From contig JAYQLX010000004.1 of assembly GCA_038143435.1 (NCBI GenBank), forward strand, positions 310,001-374,000: 64,000 bases of DNA. The letters are read 5' to 3'. This document shows positions 56,452-64,000 of this stretch, piece by piece. The DNA is from UBA8337 sp038143435 (GTDB lineage Bacteria > Pseudomonadota > Alphaproteobacteria > RS24). Under the pieces are notes generated by a model. That model worked only from the letters and a program-made list of their open reading frames with translations, did not search any database and had not been told where the DNA came from. Position numbers and translations under genes: made by a program. The first letter of the stretch is position 1; the number at the start of each line of letters is the position of its first letter.

Positions 56452-59400
56452 CTAGAATAAGAGGCGGATGGACACACCGCCGCCATGCGTCTCTTCATCA
56501 TCGGCAATGCGGGCGCGATAATTAAACTCAAAGGCAAAATAATCATTATGCGCGGCAAAGCCGAGGCCGATATCCAATCGCATCTTCCGGCTCAATAAAG
56601 ATTTCAGGGTGAAGCTCTCATCCGAACCGATGAAATTGGCCGTTGCCTGATAAGGCGATATGTCAGACGTGGTGCGCCAGCCGAGATAATAATTCGGCTC
56701 CCACACTATGGCGACAGGGTCGTCACCGCCGCGCCGATAGCCGCCGCGCAGACCGATAAATTGCGAGGTCTTTTCAGACTCTCCGCCATTTATCTGCATG
56801 GCAAAATTGCGCCCGACAATTTCACTTTCGCTATAATCATCATGTTCCAGACGGAAAAAGTCCATGTCCCCGCTTCCAAGCCGCAGCAAATGTTCATTTT
56901 GCAAAATCGGATAGGCCAAACGCGCCGAGGCGGCTGTGCTGGTCGCATCCCATGAAGCCGTCATTTGCTCCACCAGACCGGCAAAATTGACCAAGCGGTC
57001 GCTCTCCAAACCGACAAAGCCATAAGCCGCATTCAACTGATAGTGCAGCGGGCCGATTTTATCCGACAGATAAGCGCCGTATGAAATGCCATCGCCTTTT
57101 ATTTCATTGGTTACCGCGCTTTTTTCATTAACCGCGCTGAACCCCATTTGCAGGTAAAGCCCCAATGCGTCAATCGCCGAAATCGGCAAATCATAACCCA
57201 GCGCAATGGCATAGCTGGTGCCGCTGACTGTTGCCCCCTTATCGCTGGAATCTTGCTTGCGGTAATCGCCAAATTGCTGCGCCCAGCCATCACCGCCGCG
57301 CCGCCCACCGGCATTGATAAGCTGCAAATGCTGCGATACCGCACCGGTCGCCATATCGGCAAGACCGGATAATTGCTGTGCCGTGCCGTCGCTATAATGC
57401 GGCAAAAGCTGGCGATAAGCGGCTTCGAAATCATCCGCATTATTGATGCTGGTAATCGCCGTTGCCAAATTTTCATCATCGGCGAAATGGGCGAAAACCG
57501 CATTAAGAGCATCGCTTTCGGTTTGATTGAGCTGCGATTCAGCAACTTGCAGATTTAATGTTGAAATTGGCTGAAATAGTCGCGTTTTCATCACTCAGCG
57601 CGACATCATAAATAAACGGCGTTTCTTCATTGTTCAAAATCGTGCTCGACAGTGTCACTTGGTTGCCATAGCTGACAATATCAATCGTGGTTTCTTCATT
57701 CGGGTCTTCCGGCAGGCCGATCAATCGTGGCGTAATCGTCGCCGCATTGCCCAAGGTCAAATCGGTGACCGTCAAAAGCGGCGTGTCGGCGCTCAATTGC
57801 TTGTGGTCAACCGCCACCATTAAGTCGCCGTTCAGCGTCAATGAATTAACGGCAAGATTTTCGGTTTCCGACTCACATCGCCCTCTTGCCCGACAAGATG
57901 CAGCCGCGTCCGCTCGCCAATGGATATGTCGAGACTGCCCGCATCGCCATTGGTGATGCGACCGGTAACCGAGGTGGTCGGAGCGGTATATTCATCATCG
58001 GCATCGTCTTGAATTTCATTACTCAGATTGAGGGTGTCGTTGCCATTGCCGAAATTGATATTGCCGAACACCGAGCCGGCTTTGATGCAAAAATCATTGC
58101 GCCGCCACCGAAATTCACATCGCCGAAAATGCTGGGCGCATTGACATCGCGCGTGTCAATCACGCCATCGCCGACAATCTCATCGTTAGCATTGGTTGCG
58201 CCTGCGCGGTCAATATCCGTATCACCGCATTGCCGAGATAAGGATTGGCTGCCATTGTTGGCGGCATTGGCCGCTTGGCGCAAGTATCCGCCTTCAACAG
58301 TTCCTGCGTGATATTGACATTGTCGTTATAGGTCGAAAAATCAAAAGCGATGGCGACATTGTCGTCATCTGCATCGCTTGTTTCCGCTTTGGTATGCGCC
58401 GCATTGGCCGATATAGAACTGCGATTGATGAAAACGGCGTCGGACGGCAAATTTGCTCCGGCCGCCAAGCTAATGGCGGTCGCCTGATAGCGTTTCATTT
58501 TGTCAAAATAGTTTGAGCCGGTATGGGTGCCGACAAATGCTGAAATTGTGCCCTCATTGAGCAACACGGCATTATCGGAGCGCAGCCCGTCATTCAAAGT
58601 CGCGCCATTGCCGATAATCAACGCCGTGCGCATCTTCATTATAGGCAAGTGGCTGAAATTGTCCCGCTATTGAACAAGCCGCCATGAATGGTTGCACCAT
58701 CAAGCAGCAACAGCATCGGCGAATGATTGAAGTTGTCATACCAGCCATTGGCCTCAATCGAGCCGCGATTTATCAGGCCGTGGGAGAAGAAAAATTCACC
58801 CATGCTGTCATAAAAATCAGACTTCATCAATCTCGCTGGCCGCTCATTGTCATCATCATCATCGTCGCGCGTATCAAGCAGAACTTCGCGCGTTGCGCCG
58901 CCGACAGAGGCGATGCTGCCGGTGATTTTCAAACTTGTCCTCGCCATCGGCTTCACCATAGGTCGTAATCCGCCCGGATGAGCGGTTTTCATCAAAATGA
59001 TAAGGGTCGGTTTTCAAATCAACGACATTATCATTGTCATTATCAGAGTCAGTTCGACGCTCATTTATTGTATTAATCTCATTCCGTTCATCTTCACTGA
59101 ACACCTGGTTTATTACACCGCCAATAATCACGCCGCCATTCACATCGGCACCTATATTGACCGCAGCGCCGCGGCGGCGTTCTTTTGATTGGCCGTTTGC
59201 TGCTCTGCCGTCAGACATCTCTCATCAATGCCGCGCCCTGGCGTCGGTGCGGTCGTTGAATAGCCCGTCGCATTGGCAAGACCTTCAATCATCAAGCTGC
59301 TGGTAATATCCGCGCCAATATCAATGGCGACGCCGTTTCGCCGCGCACATCAATATGCCGCGCTGGCGGTAATAGCCGCCAATTGTGCGTTAATATCAAC

Positions 59401-60108
59401 GCCGCGTCCGTTGTCCCCAAAATGCGCACACCAATCAGCGTTGAAAGGTCAAGATTGTTAATCAAATCACCATCAATTTTAACACCGACAACATCGCCGA
59501 TATTGGCAGCATTGCCGTCAATATCTGATTGAACGAACCGCTTTCACCAATAAGGAACCGGTTACTGGAAGATCCGCCTGCAAGCGCAAGCCAGATGCGG
59601 ATATGATTGCCGGCCAGATGCTTGCGAGCCTTCGCTGATAAAATCTTTCATCATGTCATTATCGCATCAAAGCCGTCATCATCGCCGTCATATTCCGGGC
59701 CGCGTATCTCAATCAATAAAAATATCACCGCCGCTTTTAAATCGAATGCCCGCCGGCATCGGCCACATTAAAGTTTCCAAACCAATGGCATCAGTTATTG
59801 GCGTGTTGACCATCATCGTCGTCATAATCGCGAATGGTTATCATCCCGTTTAGGATGACCGCCGTTTCATCATCAATTAGCAGGGCCGCATCATCGGTAC
59901 CGGTCGGCGAGCCGTCGATAAGAATGCTGTCGCCATCTGCGTCATCATTGCTGGTTATCAAACTATCTGTGTAAGTCGGATAATCCGTATCATCTGTGTC
60001 GGGTTTCAATTCAAAACCCCAAGCCGGGGCAAGCGCCAGCGATAAGGAAAGCGGAATGATAAACGCAGATTTCAGCAAGCGGGATGTATCGACCACGCTG
60101 TCCCTCAT
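56452..60108 (-). CDS. Type V autotransporter with Asp-rich passenger (many frameshifts)
   Basis: Large surface protein of about 1,200 residues, split into at least nine frames. The start (60108) has a signal peptide, LLKSAFIIPLSLSLALAPAW. The passenger carries autotransporter-type repeats such as GLINRGSIEANG, LFNSGTISA, LLNEGTISAFVG and GADVNGGVIIGGVINQV. These are interleaved with Asp-rich stretches (NDDADGDSILIDG, DSDNDNDNVVDLKTD, GPEYDGDDDGFDA) that recall calcium-binding loops. The C-terminal barrel, from about 57320, starts GWAQQFGDYRKQDSSDKGAT and ends GVSIRLLF, with the terminal Phe needed for BAM recognition. Frames within 57540-59800 are hard to join reliably. It may be decayed or only badly sequenced. 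Adhesion is a guess from the family. Confidence 0.75.
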
Positions 60109-60129
60109 TTTTGCCGCGCGAGCGGTAAG

Positions 60130-61827
60130 TTAAGCCGCGTCTGCCGTGTCCAGCGTGTCGCGCAATTCTCTTTTGAGGAATTTGCCGCTGGCATTGCGCG
60201 GCAATTTCTCAGTTCGCAGCCAGATATAACGCGGAATTTTGAAATTTGCCAATAGTTTGGCGCAATGCGCGCGTAATTCTTCGACATCTATTTCAACGCC
60301 TTCGGCAAGCACCACGGCCGCGCCGACTTCTTCGCCCAAGCGCTCGTCTTCAACACCGAAAACCGTGCATTCGGCCACTGCATCATGCTTGAACAAAGCG
60401 CTTTCCACTTCAGCGCAATAAATATTCTCGCCGCCGCGCAACACCATATCTTTGGCGCGATCGACAATAAACACAAAGCCGTGCTCATCCATGCGGGCAA
60501 TATCGCCGGTGCGCAGCCAGCCGTTTTGAATGCTCTCCGCCGTCGCTTCTTCGCGATTGAGATAGCCCTTAATGACATTGCCGCCTTTGACGCAAAGCTC
60601 GCCGGTCTCGCCATGCGGCAAATCATTGCCGTCAGCATCAATCACCTTGCCTTCCAAAGTCGGCACAAGCGGGCCGCAGCTTTCGGGCTTATCGACAAAA
60701 AACGCGCCCAATACGGAAGTGATGATGCCGCAAGTTTCGGTCATGCCATAGCCGGTGCTGGCTTTGCCATTGGGCAAGGCGCTGTCAATTTTGCCGACCA
60801 AATCAGGCTGCAATTGCGCGCCGCCGCCGCCCAACATGGCCAGCGAAGACGTGTCATATTTGTCAAAATCAGGATGCGAAATAATTTCGCGCGCCATCAC
60901 CGGCACGCCGCTGACATTGGTCACTTTATATTTGTCGATGATTTTAAGCGCCTCACCGGCATCCCATTTATACATGAAAATCAGCGTGCCACCGGCCAAT
61001 GTTGCCGGATGTGATACGCAATTATTGGCCGTCACATGAAATAGCGGCGTGGTCACCAGACTGACCGGCCCCGGCGCGGCAGGGTCGGGTTCGGGCAGTG
61101 CCTCACCATTGCGCAGCGCCTCAGCTGCCGCGTAACAGCCGCCCATAAAGGCGATATTCATGACATTGAGCACACAGCCGCGTTGCGTGAGTTGCGCCCC
61201 TTTCGGGCGGCCTGTCGTGCCGGATGTATAGAAAATGCAGGCATCTTCATCGCCGTCAATTTCCAAGCTCGGCATGTCACCGCCATGATTGCGCAATTCG
61301 GCATAATCAATGACCCCGTCAATCGGCTGCTCCAAGCGCAGGCCGATAAATTTCATATCCGGCAAGCTGTCGCGCACCGGCAAAACCCGGGCCAGCCGCT
61401 CATCGTCACCAATCAGCGCTTTCGGCGCACTGTCTTCGAGCCCATATTGCATTTCATCGGTCACCCACCATGCATTCATGCCGACCACGGCAATGCCGAT
61501 AGAAGTGAGCGCCCAATAACACAACATCCATTCGGGATAATTGCGGAAAGCCAACGCCACGCGGTCGCCTTGTTTGATGCCATTGGCGTGCATCCAATTG
61601 GCAATGGAGGCGGTTTCAGCATAGGCCTCAGCATAGCTCCAGCTTTCATCTTCATAAATCAGATAGGGTTTATCGCCATGAAAAGAAGCCAGCGCCCATA
61701 AATCGCGTAAGGAAGCAGGCGCATTGGCAAAAGTTTTCAGTGTCTCGCCGCGCACATTAACAGTGCCGATTTCAAATTGGCCTTCCGCCGCCATTTGCGC
61801 GCGTACTTGTTCCAATTCTTTATACAT
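60130..61827 (-). CDS. Acyl-CoA synthetase (AMP-forming)
   Basis: ANL-superfamily enzyme activating a carboxylic acid, probably a fatty acid, to its CoA ester. The start at 61825-61827 (MYKELEQVRAQMAAEGQFEI) has GGGAGGAA upstream and gives 565 residues; the longer open frame lacks such a site. Motifs: P-loop CIFYTSGTTGRPKGAQLTQR, STGYGMTETCGII, GWLRTGDIARMDEHGFVFIV, DRAKDMVLRGGENIYCAEVE, and the catalytic Lys in KLPRNASGKFLKRELR. Just upstream of the autotransporter (21 bases) and divergent from the luciferase-like gene. Intact. Confidence 0.92.
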   Translation of the reverse strand: MYKELEQVRAQMAAEGQFEIGTVNVRGETLKTFANAPASLRDLWALASFHGDKPYLIYEDESWSYAEAYAETASIANWMHANGIKQGDRVALAFRNYPEWMLCYWALTSIGIAVVGMNAWWVTDEMQYGLEDSAPKALIGDDERLARVLPVRDSLPDMKFIGLRLEQPIDGVIDYAELRNHGGDMPSLEIDGDEDACIFYTSGTTGRPKGAQLTQRGCVLNVMNIAFMGGCYAAAEALRNGEALPEPDPAAPGPVSLVTTPLFHVTANNCVSHPATLAGGTLIFMYKWDAGEALKIIDKYKVTNVSGVPVMAREIISHPDFDKYDTSSLAMLGGGGAQLQPDLVGKIDSALPNGKASTGYGMTETCGIITSVLGAFFVDKPESCGPLVPTLEGKVIDADGNDLPHGETGELCVKGGNVIKGYLNREEATAESIQNGWLRTGDIARMDEHGFVFIVDRAKDMVLRGGENIYCAEVESALFKHDAVAECTVFGVEDERLGEEVGAAVVLAEGVEIDVEELRAHCAKLLANFKIPRYIWLRTEKLPRNASGKFLKRELRDTLDTADAA

Positions 61828-61960
61828 TGATATTCCTCCCAGATTGCAGGGGATATTACCCGCTCCATCAATGCCCGCAAGCAAAAAGCAGCACCTAAAT
61901 CGGCGACACAAAAGCGCGCATGGCTGGCCTTTTGCACCCGCTTCGCCTAGACTTTGAACC

Positions 61961-63022
61961 ATGATTGATTTTGCTCTGAACGCGCTCGACCAATCGGCCA
62001 TTGTGACCGATACCGATGCCGCGCAAGCGGTGCGCGAAACGGTGGAACTGGCGGAATATCTTGATACGCTGGGCTATCGCCGCTTTTGGCTGGCCGAGCA
62101 TCACAACACATCGGCTTTTGCCGGGGCCGCGCCGGAAATTCTTATCGGGCATATTGCCTCGCGCACGCAGCATTTATCAATCGGCTCAGGCGGCGTGATG
62201 CTGCCGCATTACAGCCCGATGAAAGTGGCCGAACAATTTCGTATGCTGGCCAGCCTGTCGGGCGGACGCATTGATTTGGGATTGGGACGCGCGCCGGGCG
62301 GCGACCAAAAAACCGCCGCCGCTTTGCAACCCGGCCCGAAAGCATGGCCGCCGGAAGTGTTTCCGCAACAGGTCGAAATGCTCATTCAATTTTTGGAAGA
62401 TGCCAATGGTTTAAGCGGCGAACAAGGCGGCTTTCCTGACGAGCACCCCTATCAAGGCATTCACGCACAGCCGATGGGCGATGAAAGCGTGCCGGTCTAT
62501 ATGCTCGGCTCGGGCGGTGACGGCGCTTATCATGCGGCACAATTTGGCCTGCCCTATGTTTATGCGCATTTCATCAATCCCGACAATCTCGACACCGCGC
62601 TTGAGGCCTATCGCACAAATTTCAAACCGTCGCGGCAATGCGCCGAGCCGAAAGTCATGTTGGCGACCTCTGTTTTGGCGGCGGAAACGCAAGGAGAGGC
62701 CGCTTATTTTGCGCGCCCGCGCAATATTTGGGCGACGCAGCTTATGCAAAATAAGGGTGGGCGTTTTCCGACTCTGCAAGAAGCGCAGGATTGGGATTTG
62801 ACGCCGCGCGATGAGGCAATTTTACCGCAAGTGGAAACCCGTGGCTTTACCGGCCAAGTCGATGATGTGGTGCAAAGACTGAGCGATGTGGTGGCGCAAT
62901 ATAAAATCGATGAGGTTTTTGCCCTGACCCTTATCCCTGATATTGCAGCCCGCAAACGCTCTTATAAATTGCTGGCCGAGGCCGCCGGATTGGCCGCCAA
63001 TGGCCTTGCTGCGGCACAATAA
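61961..63022 (+). CDS. Luciferase-like flavin monooxygenase (LLM family)
   Basis: 353-residue TIM-barrel protein of the bacterial luciferase/MsnO8-like group, expected to use reduced FMN or F420. Typical features: YRRFWLAEHHNTSAFAGAAP, IASRTQHLSIGSGGVMLPHY, SPMKVAEQFRMLASLSGGRI, DLGLGRAPGGDQKTAAAL, and PVYMLGSGGDGAYHAAQFGL. The substrate cannot be told; its position between an acyl-CoA synthetase and a hydroxyacyl-CoA dehydrogenase-type SDR hints at acyl or aldehyde chemistry. No Shine-Dalgarno is seen before the ATG, so the transcript may be leaderless. Confidence 0.88.
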   Translation: MIDFALNALDQSAIVTDTDAAQAVRETVELAEYLDTLGYRRFWLAEHHNTSAFAGAAPEILIGHIASRTQHLSIGSGGVMLPHYSPMKVAEQFRMLASLSGGRIDLGLGRAPGGDQKTAAALQPGPKAWPPEVFPQQVEMLIQFLEDANGLSGEQGGFPDEHPYQGIHAQPMGDESVPVYMLGSGGDGAYHAAQFGLPYVYAHFINPDNLDTALEAYRTNFKPSRQCAEPKVMLATSVLAAETQGEAAYFARPRNIWATQLMQNKGGRFPTLQEAQDWDLTPRDEAILPQVETRGFTGQVDDVVQRLSDVVAQYKIDEVFALTLIPDIAARKRSYKLLAEAAGLAANGLAAAQ

Positions 63023-63112
63023 CCGCGCTTGGGATAAGCGCTGAAAGCGGCTTGACCCTTTACGCCCCATCATGCACAAAAGGGCAGATTTTTTCTTTGG
63101 AGGACTTTCATT

Positions 63113-64000
63113 ATGAGTTTGGATTTTACCGATAAGGTGGTCATCGTAACCGGAGCAGGCGGCGGTCTTGGCAAGAGCCATGCGCTGGAATTTGCCCGCC
63201 GTGGAGCAAAAGTCGTGGTCAATGATTTGGGCGGTGCAATGGACGGCTCGGGCGGCTCATCAGATGCCGCCGAAGCGGTGGTCGCGCAAATCAAGGAAGC
63301 CGGTGGCGAAGCCATCGCCAATGGGTCCAGCGTCACGGATGATGCCGGTGTCGATAATATGATTAAGCAGACAATGGACGCTTATGGCCGCATTGATGTG
63401 CTGGTCAATAATGCCGGTGTGCTGCGCGACAAAAGCTTTGCGAAAATGGAAATTGACGACTTCACGTTTGTTGTCGATGTGCATTTGTTCGGCACCATGA
63501 AGCCAACCAAAGCGGTTTGGCCGATTATGAAAGAGCAAGGCTATGGCCGTATCATGGTCACCTCATCTTCTTCCGGTCTTTACGGCAATTTCGGCCAAGC
63601 CAATTACGGCGCGGCCAAGCTTGGCGTTGTCGGCTTCATGAATACGCTGAAGCTGGAAGGCCAAAAAGACAATATCCACATTAACGCGCTGGCCCCGGTT
63701 GCTTGGACGCGGATGACGGAAAATCTGATGCCGGCTGAAATGGAAGATATGCTGACACCGGAACGGGTAACCCCGGCCGTCGTCTTTATGTGTTCAGAAG
63801 GCGCACCGACCGGCAAAATCATTTGCGCCGGTGCCGGTGCTTATACATCAGCTGCCATTGTTGAAACCAAAGGTGCTTATCTCGGTGAAAACCCCTCGGC
63901 TGAAGATGTTGCTGAAAACTGGGAAACCATTTCGAAAATTGACGACGCTGCCAAAGCCTTGTTCCAGGGCGGTGAGCAGACCGGTCGCATGTTCGAATTG
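63113..64000 (+). CDS. SDR-family (3R)-hydroxyacyl-CoA dehydrogenase-like protein (partial)
   Basis: Short-chain dehydrogenase running off the window; 296 residues are visible. Start ATG at 63113 with GGAGG 10 bases upstream. NAD-binding VVIVTGAGGGLGKSHALEFA and VVVNDLGGAMDGSGGSS are the signature of the hydroxyacyl-CoA dehydrogenase domain of peroxisomal multifunctional enzyme type 2 and its bacterial relatives. NNAG motif in IDVLVNNAGVLRDKSF; catalytic Ser-Tyr-Lys in VTSSSSGLYGNFGQANYGAA followed by Lys. The C-terminal extension past residue 240 is longer than in plain SDRs. Likely role: beta-oxidation of unusual acyl chains. Confidence 0.9.
   Translation, partial: MSLDFTDKVVIVTGAGGGLGKSHALEFARRGAKVVVNDLGGAMDGSGGSSDAAEAVVAQIKEAGGEAIANGSSVTDDAGVDNMIKQTMDAYGRIDVLVNNAGVLRDKSFAKMEIDDFTFVVDVHLFGTMKPTKAVWPIMKEQGYGRIMVTSSSSGLYGNFGQANYGAAKLGVVGFMNTLKLEGQKDNIHINALAPVAWTRMTENLMPAEMEDMLTPERVTPAVVFMCSEGAPTGKIICAGAGAYTSAAIVETKGAYLGENPSAEDVAENWETISKIDDAAKALFQGGEQTGRMFEL

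Noticed and set aside
61828..62001. N-terminal extension of the acyl-CoA synthetase frame to 62001
   Set aside because: The extra 58 residues overlap the divergent gene, lack family similarity, and the inner ATG at 61827 has GGGAGGAA at the right distance.

Overview
The window reads as a chromosomal segment of an alphaproteobacterium. The evidence is a circularly permuted two-piece ssrA (tmRNA) gene with a G3-U70 alanine acceptor stem, an alphaproteobacterial SspB directly beside it, an FtsZ with a very long acidic linker, and a division and cell-wall (dcw) cluster extended by lpxC-bamD-recN-ligA. The genus cannot be fixed from the sequence alone. There is no prophage, insertion sequence, CRISPR array or rRNA operon.

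Layout. 1-1260 (-): frameshifted start of mreC, then mreB. 1291-7852 (-): branched-chain amino acid block, ilvI-ilvH-ilvC, a DoxX remnant, a LysR regulator, and leuA with a Leu-rich leader peptide that looks like an attenuator. 7947-9787: divergent miaA and serB. 9797-13548 (-): hflK-hflC-DUF2065-Deg protease, an envelope quality-control set. 13721-14934 (+): mrp and DUF1737. 14915-17123 (-): SMP-30-like enzyme, folA, thyA. 17207-19799 (+): ssrA, sspB, fumC, a ribbon-helix-helix protein. 19750-23085 (-): AsmA-like protein. 23202-28194 (+): uvrD, prmA, pepP.

28191-53234 (-) is 25 kb of unbroken co-directional genes. In transcription order they are mraZ, rsmH, ftsL, ftsI, murE, murF, mraY, murD, ftsW, murG, murC, murB, ddlB, ftsQ, ftsA, ftsZ, an M15 peptidase, lpxC, bamD, recN, ligA. 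Most neighbours overlap by 1-20 bases (ATGA, TAATG, GTGA), so they are probably translationally coupled. Upstream lie an array of GGG repeats with 10-bp spacing (probable MraZ operator), a hairpin-rich spacer, rnpB, an AmpD-type amidase and an EamA transporter. The last 8 kb hold a phosphoglycolate phosphatase-like gene, a large broken autotransporter with Asp-rich stretches, an acyl-CoA synthetase, a luciferase-like monooxygenase and the start of a hydroxyacyl-CoA dehydrogenase-type SDR.

Roughly 40 apparent single-base indels break otherwise well-conserved genes, including indispensable ones (mreB, ftsZ, murE, murF, murG, ftsQ, rsmH). Several lie in short homopolymers. The best explanation is residual sequencing error, not decay. 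Frames were joined by eye and coordinates given for the inferred full genes. Some gene ends (Deg protease, pepP, murB, bamD, ampD) become normal only after an indel is corrected, and murG hides two compensating shifts inside one open frame.

The most interesting candidates for new regulatory biology are the leuA leader, the five-fold GGG array before mraZ, the five-hairpin spacer between rnpB and mraZ, the tandem TTGC octamers before the LysR gene, and the adjacency of ssrA and sspB.
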